Shown: positions 1 to 6,426 of the stretch, piece after piece
Numbering within the stretch: the stretch's first letter is position 1
Layout: each line of letters starts with the position of its first letter
Assembly (NCBI GenBank): GCA_003663525.1
Contig: QMUF01000044.1
Coordinates: 1 to 10,773 of the forward strand
From: Thermococci archaeon
Lineage (GTDB): Archaea; Methanobacteriota_B; Thermococci; Thermococcales; Thermococcaceae
DNA length: 10,773 nt
Direction: 5' to 3'
Notes under the pieces: model-generated
What the model was told of the DNA's origin: nothing
Database searches by the model: none
What the model saw: the letters and a program-made list of their open reading frames with translations, nothing else
Made by a program: the position numbers and the translations under genes

Positions 1-120
1 AGGGCTTCCTGCTTCATCAGGAAGACTTGCCCCGTTATGATTGCCCGATAAGGCACGATACGGGGTAGAGGTCTTCCCTCCACAGGCAGTCCGGGCCGTC
101 CCAACCCTTCATCTAAACCC
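1..120 (-). ncRNA. Candidate omega RNA scaffold overlapping the tnpB 3' end (partial)
   Basis: In IS200/IS605 elements the omega RNA overlaps the 3' end of tnpB and runs through the right end into flanking DNA. Here the last codons in view carry stacked perfect hairpins. One has arms 5-11 and 18-24 (CTTCCTG/CAGGAAG). The next has outer arms 30-35 and 60-65 (CCCCGT/ACGGGG) enclosing arms 42-45 and 52-55 (TGCC/GGCA). Such nested pairing in coding sequence is what an embedded structured RNA would show. The 5' boundary is a guess, and the 3' part with the guide is outside the window. Confidence 0.4.
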
Positions 121-1193
121 CTTTTCAAAATGTTGAGTGAAGCGTTCAAATCCCTCTCCAGCACCAGCCCACACTTCGGGCACATGAAAACCCTATCCGA
201 AAAACTCAACTCACCAACAACGAAACCACAGCGAGAGCAAGTCCTCGAAGTGTAGGCTGGTTTAACGAAAACAACCCTCCGACCAGCTCTCCCAGCCTTG
301 TCGGAGAGTATTCTAACAAACTCCTTCAAAGCCGAATCGAGAAAACGGCGTCTAAAACCCTTAGTATGGCCGTTCTCCACAATGTTTTTAGCGTTTAAAT
401 CCTCAAGGATGATAACATCGTAATTCCTCACATAGTAGAGGGCGAGCTTATGGAGGAAATCCCTCCTCTGATTGTAAAGTCGCTCATAAGCTTTAGCCAG
501 CTTTACCCTCGCCTTCTCCCAGTTCTTTGAGCCTTTTTGCTTCTTTGAGAGTTGCCTTTGAATTTTCTTAATCCTCTCAAGGGAGTTCTCCAAGAAGAGC
601 GGATTTTCAAAAGCGTTCCCCTCGCTGTCCACGACGAAGTGTTTAACCCCGAGGTCTATTCCCACGACTTTTCCAGTCTTTAGGAGGGGTTCCGGTTCCT
701 CCTCAACTTGGAATATTGCATACCACTTACCACTTTTCGTTCTCTTGATGATGACGCCCTTCACTTTCCCCTTAATCCTGCGGTGAAGCTTGATGGGGAA
801 TTCGCCAATTTTCGAGAGGTGCAACCTCTTCCGCCCCTCATCGAGCTTGAAGCCACTCTGGTTGTAGTTTAAAATCTTCCAACTATTGGGCGAAGTCTTG
901 TAACGAAGTTTCCCGACTTTGTAGCCTTTTCTCCCGAGTTCTTTTAAGGCATTCAGGTTCGACCAGAGTTGAGGGTTCACCATTTGCAGGACTTTTGAAT
1001 ACACTTTGTTGAGCTTGGGGTTCTCCCTCTTTAGTTTGACGATGAATCTTTGAGTGTCGTATTTCTTGAGATTTGGATTTTCTCGCTTGGCCTTCAAGAG
1101 CTGGTTGTAGAGCCATCTACACAATTCCATGTGCTGGAGCATTATTTCCTGCTGAGCTTTTGATGGGTAAATGCGGAAGCGATATGAACGCAT
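1..1193 (-). CDS. tnpB: TnpB, RNA-guided RuvC-type nuclease of IS200/IS605 elements (C-terminus cut off)
   Basis: TnpB proteins are transposon-encoded RNA-guided nucleases, ancestral to Cas12, that use an omega RNA from the element's right end. The reading frame is open for 397 codons from the ATG at 1193 to the window edge, with no stop or frameshift. The N-terminal helix-turn-helix-like OrfB region starts MRSYRFRIYP. RuvC residues are all present: D180 in GIDLG, E264 in ILEDLN and D348 in ERDLNAS. A zinc ribbon is formed by CSRCG (C319, C322) and CPKCG (C338, C341). The visible end is ...FLMKQEA. TnpB proteins of this type often end EAxPFRxG-stop, as the remnant at 9076-9216 does, so probably only six or seven codons are missing. 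GGTG and GGAG lie just before the ATG as possible ribosome sites. It looks catalytically competent. Confidence 0.93.
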   Translation of the reverse strand, partial: MRSYRFRIYPSKAQQEIMLQHMELCRWLYNQLLKAKRENPNLKKYDTQRFIVKLKRENPKLNKVYSKVLQMVNPQLWSNLNALKELGRKGYKVGKLRYKTSPNSWKILNYNQSGFKLDEGRKRLHLSKIGEFPIKLHRRIKGKVKGVIIKRTKSGKWYAIFQVEEEPEPLLKTGKVVGIDLGVKHFVVDSEGNAFENPLFLENSLERIKKIQRQLSKKQKGSKNWEKARVKLAKAYERLYNQRRDFLHKLALYYVRNYDVIILEDLNAKNIVENGHTKGFRRRFLDSALKEFVRILSDKAGRAGRRVVFVKPAYTSRTCSRCGFVVGELSFSDRVFMCPKCGLVLERDLNASLNILKRGLDEGLGRPGLPVEGRPLPRIVPYRAIITGQVFLMKQEA

Positions 1194-1299
1194 CAACTCC
1201 GCTCACCCTGCTTTCTGCGTATGACGACCAAAATTAAGCGATACAGCCTCGTAAACTGAATGGTACTCGTACTTACTCTATAATTACTACTTACAATGG

Positions 1300-1315
1300 T
1301 ATTTAAGGCTTTCGG
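1300..1315 (-). promoter_or_regulatory. BRE/TATA promoter of tnpB
   Basis: On the minus strand GAAAGCC CTTAAATA forms a purine-rich BRE followed by a TATA box (TATTTAAG on the plus strand at 1300-1307). A start about 25 bases downstream, near 1278, would leave a leader of roughly 85 bases before the tnpB ATG. The second element copy has the matching box at 9258-9265. Confidence 0.55.
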
Positions 1316-1320
1316 GCTTT

Positions 1321-1347
1321 CATCCCCTCCCCCTCGGAAGAGGACTT
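1321..1347 (-). repeat. Left-end block of the tnpB element, copy 1
   Basis: This 27-base stretch aligns without gaps to 9289-9315 with 21 identities. It contains a small hairpin with arms CCTC/GAGG around GGAA. Subterminal hairpins are typical recognition sites at IS200/IS605 ends. Next to it, on the promoter side, is a 7-base direct repeat (GGCTTTC twice, about 1306-1320). Confidence 0.65.
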
Positions 1348-1382
1348 CCCGCCCGATGAGTTAAAACAGAGGTGCCATGGGA

Positions 1383-1853
1383 CTAGCCAAAGACAGCACC
1401 CATCATGTCCATCTTCTCTTCAGAACATCCTTTAACCTTAAATTCAGGCATTTTATCAATTAGCTCAACATATCTCTCCCCGCTTACCTTCTCTGAGGCC
1501 CCATTTTTTATATAAAATGCCTTCAGAATGCTCTCCGCTTTATAAGCAACTAAAAACTCCCCAGTTTCTATGTTTCCGAAGTCTACGAATATAGCATTCC
1601 CACCGGTATAAGGCTTCTTACACTTAAAGGGAACACTTGCAGAGTTTAACATAGCATCTCCAAGTGCAAAGTTTGCCTTTTTACCATTTATTTCAGTCCA
1701 AAAAGGAACACCCTCAAAGTCACCTTCCACTACTACAAGGGTTCTCTGTCCATCAAATTCTATAACCGGAGCACCCTTATTCTCAAGTATATGAAAAAGT
1801 TCCTCAATTGTCTCAGCATTCTTTAAACTTGCAACAAATCCTTCAACTTTCAT
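1383..1853 (-). CDS. Hypothetical protein, 156 aa, family not recognised
   Basis: I do not recognise this family. The product is a soluble-looking 156-aa protein without a signal peptide or membrane helix. The N-terminal third is predicted helix then strand (ETIEELFHILENKGAPVIEF). The middle is strand-rich with many aromatic residues (FWTEINGKKANFALGD, then NAIFVDFGNIETGEFLVAY). The C-terminal third has single Cys and Met-rich segments (KGCSEEKMDMMGAVFG). The start is supported by GGAGG seven bases before the ATG. It lies 51 bases after the second PhoU/RCK_C gene on the same strand. It may be co-transcribed with it or use its own TATA box at 1897-1904. A tnpB element adjoins its stop codon, and the last residues could have been altered by that insertion. 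Confidence 0.8.
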   Translation of the reverse strand: MKVEGFVASLKNAETIEELFHILENKGAPVIEFDGQRTLVVVEGDFEGVPFWTEINGKKANFALGDAMLNSASVPFKCKKPYTGGNAIFVDFGNIETGEFLVAYKAESILKAFYIKNGASEKVSGERYVELIDKMPEFKVKGCSEEKMDMMGAVFG

Positions 1854-1896
1854 GTCAATCCCTCCATTTTTCTTTCCAAAAGAAATAAGCGAGGGG

Positions 1897-1904
1897 ATTT
1901 ATAA
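1897..1904 (-). promoter_or_regulatory. Possible TATA box for the 156-aa hypothetical gene
   Basis: TTATAAAT on the minus strand lies about 45 bases before the ATG at 1853, so a start near 1875 would give a leader of about 22 bases. It overlaps the end of the upstream gene, whose stop is at 1905-1907. The BRE is weak, so read-through from the upstream genes is an equally good explanation. Confidence 0.35.
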
Positions 1905-2501
1905 TCATTCCTCCTCTTTTATAAGTTCCCCTTCTTCACCTTTTTCATTGGAGAGTTCCCTTAAACGGTCAATACCAGATCCAACTGCTATCAGTATATC
2001 CCCCTCTTCAATAGTTTCGTCCTTTGAAGGGTTGTAAATGTAACGACATCCTCTCTTTATTGCGATTAGCCTAACCCCTACTTTTGTGGGAAGTTTAAGC
2101 TGTTTTAAGGGATTTCCAATGAGTATTGAACCTTTATTAACTTTAACTCTGCCAATTTCCTCATCAACATCATGCATTATCTTTCTTATCACTGGATGAG
2201 GTTCCACATCCCTAAGGACTAAATCCGAAATCTCATATGCGGAATCAGATATCTGCTCATTGATATTGGCCATCTCAATTATGCTTAACAACTTCTCGGG
2301 ATCTTCTTCATATTTAGCAGCCCTCAAAGCCAACTTTTTAACTTTGAGTGTTAGTTCATCCATCTTCTCCTCAAGAATGTAAACTTCATCAGCTATATCC
2401 TCACTATCATACATAACTGAAGAAAATGCAAGGTCTACCATAAGGGAAGAGAGGTTTTTCATTTCTATCAAGCAGTCTTTAATCTCCTCAAGCTCTTTCA
2501 T
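1905..2501 (-). CDS. PhoU-like + RCK_C (TrkA_C) domain protein, second copy
   Basis: This is a 198-aa cytoplasmic protein with two domains. Residues about 5-95 are a helical PhoU-like segment (MKELEEIKDCLIEMKNLSSL onward). Residues about 110-190 are an RCK_C domain (GSILIGNPLKQLKL ... VGVRLIAIKRG ... EEGDILIAVGS). RCK_C domains bind small ligands and gate or regulate ion transporters. I take the ATG at 2501, preceded by GGTGG, because longer starts up to 2585 would overlap most of the preceding paralogue's C-terminus. The chosen start overlaps the upstream gene by 14 bases (ATGAAAGAGCTTGA), which implies translational coupling. The C-terminus is highly acidic. Partner: probably the MgtE-type permease at 3162-4349. 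The specific ligand is unknown. Confidence 0.85.
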   Translation of the reverse strand: MKELEEIKDCLIEMKNLSSLMVDLAFSSVMYDSEDIADEVYILEEKMDELTLKVKKLALRAAKYEEDPEKLLSIIEMANINEQISDSAYEISDLVLRDVEPHPVIRKIMHDVDEEIGRVKVNKGSILIGNPLKQLKLPTKVGVRLIAIKRGCRYIYNPSKDETIEEGDILIAVGSGIDRLRELSNEKGEEGELIKEEE

Positions 2502-3105
2502 CACCAACCACCCTGATAATACCTCTAGCAATTTCCTTAAGATGTTCCACAGATGTGTGAGTACCCCTACCAATAAGCACATCATCAGGTTTTATCTTAA
2601 AGTTCTTATCCGGAGCAAATATCCACCTCTTACCCCTTTTAACAGCGATTATCCAGACGCCTGTATTGCTTGCCAATTTTAGGTCTCCCAGAGTCTTCCC
2701 TACTAGAATTGAGTCCTGTGTAACTGTTATTTTAGCTATAACTTCCTCACTTTCCATTATTGCTTCTGTAATAACGGGGTGAAGTGCAATACCTTCTAAA
2801 ACCATTTTGGCCAAATCACCAGCAGCATTCGATATATCTTCTATAGAATTGGCCATTTGTAATACGGAAGTTATCTGTTCGGCCTCTTTTGGGTTTCTTG
2901 CTGCCAAAACTGCATGGGTCATTAAATGATAATTAAGAAGATCCATTCTCTCTTCAAGATCAAGAACCTCCTCAGCTATTTCTTTGTCCCCAAAGAGGAT
3001 TGATGTATAAGCAAGATCAACCATGAGCTCAACAATATTTTTCATTTCTATAAAGAGTTCCTTAACGCTTTTAGGTTGATATTCAAATTCCTCAAATTCC
3101 TCCAT
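2488..3105 (-). CDS. PhoU-like + RCK_C (TrkA_C) domain protein, first copy
   Basis: A 205-aa paralogue of the next gene. The PhoU-like helical region spans residues about 12-105 (KSVKELFIEMKNIVELMVDL) and the RCK_C domain about 122-197 (DSILVGKTLGDLKL, VWIIAVKRGKRWIFAP, IKPDDVLIGRGT). The two proteins align along their whole length and are clearly a tandem duplication that has diverged. GGGAGG lies seven bases before the ATG. The gene follows the permease gene after 56 bases. That gap holds a weak BRE/TATA-like stretch (minus-strand AAAACCTTAAAAG near 3140-3152), so partial independent transcription is possible. Inference: the pair forms a homo- or hetero-oligomer that senses a cytoplasmic ligand and controls the permease. 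Confidence 0.88.
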   Translation of the reverse strand: MEEFEEFEYQPKSVKELFIEMKNIVELMVDLAYTSILFGDKEIAEEVLDLEERMDLLNYHLMTHAVLAARNPKEAEQITSVLQMANSIEDISNAAGDLAKMVLEGIALHPVITEAIMESEEVIAKITVTQDSILVGKTLGDLKLASNTGVWIIAVKRGKRWIFAPDKNFKIKPDDVLIGRGTHTSVEHLKEIARGIIRVVGDERA

Positions 3106-3161
3106 CTATCTATCCTCCCGTTTTTATCTCATACCCCATTTTCTTTTAAGGTTTTCTTAAC

Positions 3162-4349
3162 CTAAACAATCAGATGAGCAACACCTACCGTGAAGAGGGT
3201 TGAAAAGATATCGGCCAAAGTTGTTATCGTGGGAACGGTGGCATTATCAGGATCTAAACCTAGCCTATCAAAGGTTATTGCTAAAAAATACGCCATCCAC
3301 ATAACCCCAAATGCCAAAAGGGGGTAGAGCAATAAAAAAGGTTTTACGAATCCAATATGTGTATGGAGTGTGAGTTTAACAACGCCAATTGCAATCAAAT
3401 TTGCTAATACTCCTAATATAGCAGCTAAAATAGTATAAAGGGAAATTTCAATTACTGTTGTTTTGTTAAAAAGTTTCTCTATTTCCCCAAGATGTATTCT
3501 AGTAGATGTTTTTGCTCCTATTACTGACCCCAGATTTCCAGTACTGTCAAGTATCGCTGGATACATAACACTAAAAATTATTGAAGCATGAATTATATCA
3601 CTATAACTCTCCAAAAGTGTTCCGGATATGCTCGAAATAAATGCCAATACTCCCACAATACTTAATACTTCGACAAAGACCTTTCTCTCTTGTTCTCCAA
3701 TTTTAAACCCTTTACCCACTATTAATGAGAGAATTATGGCAAGAACCAAAAGGAAATAAAAAGTCTTAGGAGTATCTTCATATAAGAACATGAAACCAAC
3801 CAAAAGTGGAATAGTAATCAAGTCAGCGATAGAAGTTACTATCGGTGCAGCTACTGCATCTGGATCTACCCCTTTTTTAAATGGAATTATAGTAGCCAAA
3901 GCAGTTGAATATCCTAACAAAAGACTTGTAAATATGGTAGAGGTTATTACTATCAAAAAGACAGCGACTGCAATTCCAACTTCTCTAACTTTAATCACGC
4001 CTACAAGCCAAAGTATGGTAACAGGAAGTAATGAGAGAAGTATAGAAATGAAAATATTCTTAACAACGTTTTTGTCCTTTAGAGTTGGATTCATTTCACC
4101 TAAATGGAGCATAGTTGTAAAACGAGAAGCTAAAGATCCATATATATTTCCTCTAAGGCCCATGAGACCAGGGAGAATAACGAGAATTATTGGATATTCA
4201 ATCATTATTTTCTTGAAGAATTTTCCAAGAAACGCCCCAGCAAAAAAGTCAAGGAATAAGCATAAAAATAATGCTGGAAATGATGCTAGAATAATCTCTT
4301 TTAACAATTCCTCTACTCCCTTCGACGAACCTACTCGAACTACTACCAC
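3162..4349 (-). CDS. MgtE/SLC41-type divalent cation permease with two transmembrane repeats
   Basis: Integral membrane protein of 395 aa, nearly all hydrophobic helices in two homologous halves. Each half has an MgtE signature: LPGLMGLRGNIYGSLASRF and LHLGE (residues 59-84), and YPAILDSTGNLGSVIGAKTS and IHLGE (263-289). Each also has the acidic pore motif: DPDAVAAPIVTSIADL (D162, D164, D176) and DPDNATVPTITTLADI (D366, D368, D380). Family members carry Mg2+ or other divalent cations. There is no N-terminal MgtE_N or CBS domain, unlike bacterial MgtE, so gating may depend on the two downstream RCK_C proteins. The GTG at 4349 directly follows an in-frame stop and has only a weak GGAG site. A far better ribosome site and ATG (4365) lie in another frame, so the N-terminus may be misread (see 4249-4365). 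Confidence 0.9.
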   Translation of the reverse strand: MVVVRVGSSKGVEELLKEIILASFPALFLCLFLDFFAGAFLGKFFKKIMIEYPIILVILPGLMGLRGNIYGSLASRFTTMLHLGEMNPTLKDKNVVKNIFISILLSLLPVTILWLVGVIKVREVGIAVAVFLIVITSTIFTSLLLGYSTALATIIPFKKGVDPDAVAAPIVTSIADLITIPLLVGFMFLYEDTPKTFYFLLVLAIILSLIVGKGFKIGEQERKVFVEVLSIVGVLAFISSISGTLLESYSDIIHASIIFSVMYPAILDSTGNLGSVIGAKTSTRIHLGEIEKLFNKTTVIEISLYTILAAILGVLANLIAIGVVKLTLHTHIGFVKPFLLLYPLLAFGVMWMAYFLAITFDRLGLDPDNATVPTITTLADIFSTLFTVGVAHLIV

Positions 4350-4365
4350 TTATTTCACTCTCCAT
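4249..4365 (-). other. Displaced start: strong RBS plus ATG in the wrong frame for the permease
   Basis: GGAGG at 4375-4379 (minus strand) stands nine bases before an ATG at 4365. That frame encodes only 38 residues (MESEISGSSSSRFVEG...) and stops at 4249-4251, inside the permease N-terminus. Moving forward one base near the GGG at about 4317-4320 would join it to the permease frame as ...SRFVEG-VEELLKEIIL. A one-base insertion, real or a sequence error, is the simplest reading. A true GTG start at 4349 is the alternative. Confidence 0.5.
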
Positions 4366-4392
4366 CTTTTTGTTCCTCCTGGTGCTTTTCTC

Positions 4393-4407
4393 TTATCATT
4401 ATGATAA
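4393..4407. promoter_or_regulatory. Perfect 7-bp palindrome at the permease transcription start
   Basis: TTATCAT-T-ATGATAA is a perfect inverted repeat. It is centred about 25 bases downstream of the permease TATA box, where transcription should begin. An operator there would let a dimeric repressor block initiation. The regulator is not identifiable; a metal-responsive protein would suit the gene. Confidence 0.45.
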
Positions 4408-4420
4408 CTCTCCAAAAATC

Positions 4421-4435
4421 CTATAAAAAGGTTTT
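4421..4435 (-). promoter_or_regulatory. BRE/TATA promoter of the permease gene cluster
   Basis: On the minus strand AAAACC TTTTTATAG forms a BRE and TATA box. It is about 30 bases before the GGAGG ribosome site and 57 before the strong ATG. The predicted start falls near 4398, inside the palindrome. Confidence 0.6.
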
Positions 4436-4449
4436 GGTAACTCTAACTC

Positions 4450-4488
4450 ATGAAAAGACCCATGAAAAGGAAGAAATAAAAGACGAAA
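4450..4488 (-). terminator. T-rich terminator after pckG
   Basis: Immediately after the pckG stop, the minus strand has runs of T (TTTTATTTC, CCTTTT, GTCTTTTC). Archaeal termination typically uses such oligo-T tracts without a required hairpin. This separates pckG from the permease cluster, which has its own promoter. Confidence 0.4.
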
Positions 4489-4491
4489 GGT

Positions 4492-6360
4492 TTATTCAAA
4501 CTGGAACGGTGATACATGATCACCATATTTTCCTTTCGCCTCAAGCAGTCTCTGTCTTTCCTCCTCAAGGATTTTAAAGAGGTCTTCTGGTATATTACCT
4601 ATCTCTTTGTAAATCTTTTTAATTCTCTCGATTTTTGCTAAAAACTCTGGCACTCTTATAGTAAACTGACGTTCATAATCTTCTCTCCGATATTCCTTGT
4701 TGAGGACTTCCTTAAAGAGCTTCTTTAGGTCTTCATATTTGGGAATGTATCCAACAGGAGTTTTTATTGCATCCACGTCTCCATGAACCCTCAGTTCCAT
4801 CCACTTGAGCCACACAGATTTATCAAGCTTGTGATTGAGCCATTTCCCATCTTTGTCCCTGAGGAAATAGTTGACTGCAAATATCTTAGGCTTTATTCTA
4901 AGCTTTTTCTCAAATTCAAGATAATTCTTTAAGTACTTCCCGATATGAACACTTAGGAAATCAAGAATTGCCATTGGATTAAATGCTCTCACTCCCTCTT
5001 TCCCAAGAGTGGCTGCTGTAGTTTCACTTTCCAAAGCCGCGCCCATTGTTATAACACCATGAGCCCAATCAAAGGCTTCTCTAACCGGAGGCCAGGTATC
5101 TGCATCCCTACCTCCAAAAATCATGCCACCAACTCTAACACCGCAGGGGGTCTCCAATGCTTCCAAGTCAGCATTTGGAAATGCCTCTAAGCTAACTGTG
5201 AAACGAGCGTTTTTGTGGCTTGCTGGGATTTCATTGCCCTCTAAGTCTTTTTTACCTCTCCACCACTTGCCACTATGATTTTCTCCCTCATCCGGAATTG
5301 GGATGCCCATATCGTTCCAGTAAGGTTTTCCATCCTTAATGAGAACATTAGAGAAAATTATCTCGTTCGGTGAGTGAAGAACTTCCCAAATTATTGGATC
5401 ATCTTCAGAGTTAACCCCTTGTATAATACCAAAAACGCCCTTCTCGACGTTTGCACCTCTTGCTTCTCCTTTCATGTCAACTATAAATGCTAGATCATCT
5501 CCTACAATATTCTCCCAAGAAATCATGGCAGTTGAGGTCTTACCACACATTGATGGATAAGCTCCAGTGAAGTATGTCCTTCTTCCATTTGGCCCATTTA
5601 CACGCATTAAGAACATGTGTTCACTTAACCAACCCTCTTCAACGGCCCTTTTTATAGTTAATCTAAATGCAAGCTTCTTCAATCCTATGGTGTTTCCACC
5701 ATATTGAGTATTTGCAGAGTAAACGGTTTCACCTTCTAGATCTATGTATACTCTCCTCCCATCTATGTTCTTGCTGGTCTTCCTTTCATCGAGTTCTCCT
5801 GCTGAATGTACGAACTTTAAGAACTTTGCCTCTCTACCTAAGCGCTTAAATTCTTCGTATCCCTTTCTATAAAGTATAAATTCACTATGAGCAACATAAG
5901 CAGAATCAGTAAGTTGAACCGCTGGTATCGTGAAAACGGAATTTTTAGGGCCAAGCACAAAGAAGCATACAAAGAGCTCCTTCCCTTTAGCTATATCCTT
6001 CATAATCTCATGTATCTCTTTAAGACCTTTCTCTCTATCCATAGTATTAATAAAAGGTATTTCAACACCTTTAGGTACTAATATTTTAGTTCTTGCCTTA
6101 TCTCTTGCTTGATCGTAGTAACCATCATAATGGATGGTATGGCCTTCCATTGCAAGAGGTTTTTCCTCACCATACTCAATTGCCTTTCTTCTTATGTAAT
6201 CCTCATCTTCTTTTGAATCCGTACAAATAAAGACTCTTGCAGGATTCAGAAGTTCAATGTACTTTGCCAAGAATTCATTAAGTTCTAGGTTATCAATCCC
6301 TTTAATTTTTTCAAATTGTTCCGGATCTAGTCTTTTCTTTAGATAATCCTCTGGAGTCAT
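4492..6360 (-). CDS. pckG: Phosphoenolpyruvate carboxykinase, GTP-type
   Basis: Cytoplasmic enzyme (EC 4.1.1.32 type) interconverting oxaloacetate + GTP with PEP + CO2 + GDP, the entry step to gluconeogenesis. At 622 aa it has the usual length for the GTP class. The phosphate-binding loop is GAYPSMCGKTSTAM (residues 266-279), with the class-typical reactive cysteine C272. Other class landmarks are YGGNTIGLKKLAFRL (220-234), EEGWLSEHMFL (241-251) and the second nucleotide/metal motif FIVDMKGEARGANVEKG (292-308). The ATG at 6360 follows a GGTGGTG ribosome site. Transcription is probably monocistronic from the BRE/TATA at 6392-6405, with a TGM-like site just upstream, which suggests control by a TrmB-family sugar regulator. 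Confidence 0.97.
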   Translation of the reverse strand: MTPEDYLKKRLDPEQFEKIKGIDNLELNEFLAKYIELLNPARVFICTDSKEDEDYIRRKAIEYGEEKPLAMEGHTIHYDGYYDQARDKARTKILVPKGVEIPFINTMDREKGLKEIHEIMKDIAKGKELFVCFFVLGPKNSVFTIPAVQLTDSAYVAHSEFILYRKGYEEFKRLGREAKFLKFVHSAGELDERKTSKNIDGRRVYIDLEGETVYSANTQYGGNTIGLKKLAFRLTIKRAVEEGWLSEHMFLMRVNGPNGRRTYFTGAYPSMCGKTSTAMISWENIVGDDLAFIVDMKGEARGANVEKGVFGIIQGVNSEDDPIIWEVLHSPNEIIFSNVLIKDGKPYWNDMGIPIPDEGENHSGKWWRGKKDLEGNEIPASHKNARFTVSLEAFPNADLEALETPCGVRVGGMIFGGRDADTWPPVREAFDWAHGVITMGAALESETTAATLGKEGVRAFNPMAILDFLSVHIGKYLKNYLEFEKKLRIKPKIFAVNYFLRDKDGKWLNHKLDKSVWLKWMELRVHGDVDAIKTPVGYIPKYEDLKKLFKEVLNKEYRREDYERQFTIRVPEFLAKIERIKKIYKEIGNIPEDLFKILEEERQRLLEAKGKYGDHVSPFQFE

Positions 6361-6391
6361 TTTACACCACCGTAAAACCTTTACATTTAGA

Positions 6392-6405
6392 AATTAAAAA
6401 GGTTT
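6392..6405 (-). promoter_or_regulatory. BRE/TATA promoter of pckG
   Basis: Minus-strand GAAACC TTTTTAATT is a good BRE and TATA box, 32-40 bases before the pckG ATG. The predicted start, near 6370, would give a leader of only about 10 bases that still includes the GGTGGTG site. Confidence 0.65.
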
Positions 6406-6410
6406 CTACA

Positions 6411-6426
6411 ATATCTCGCCAGATAT
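6411..6426. promoter_or_regulatory. Perfect inverted repeat in the divergent promoter region
   Basis: ATATCT-CGCC-AGATAT has 6-bp perfect arms. It lies directly upstream of the pckG BRE and touches the TGM-like site. It could be an independent operator or a second half-site cluster for the same regulator. Confidence 0.35.

Larger units (their letters stand above)
1..1347 (-). mobile_element. IS200/IS605-group element (tnpB only in view), cut by left edge
   Basis: The element comprises an intact tnpB, its promoter and a left-end block at 1321-1347, read on the minus strand. Its base composition is visibly richer in G+C than the flanking metabolic genes. No tnpA-type Y1 transposase is seen on either side within the window, so this may be a tnpB-only (IS1341-like) element; a tnpA beyond the left edge cannot be excluded. 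The right end and any guide segment lie left of position 1. The outer boundary of the left end is uncertain: I place it at the end of the block shared with the second copy at 9289-9315, and it could reach about 1380. It sits directly behind the 3' end of the gene at 1383-1853. Confidence 0.85.

Noticed and set aside
883..1116. A 77-codon minus-strand frame within the tnpB region
   Set aside because: It is in another frame from the 397-codon TnpB frame, which has all the nuclease motifs. It does not indicate a broken tnpB.
2488..2585. A longer start (ATG at 2585) for the second PhoU/RCK_C protein
   Set aside because: It would add 28 hydrophobic residues by overlapping the upstream gene in another frame. 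The ATG at 2501 has a GGTGG site and aligns with the paralogue.
1905..3105. PhoU regulators of phosphate transport
   Set aside because: The PhoU-like part is only one domain, the C-terminal half is RCK_C, and the neighbour is a cation permease rather than a Pst phosphate transporter.
3790..4404. A 204-codon plus-strand reading frame
   Set aside because: It is antisense to the permease, has no ribosome site, and its sequence looks like the complement of hydrophobic helices. The minus-strand MgtE motifs explain the region.
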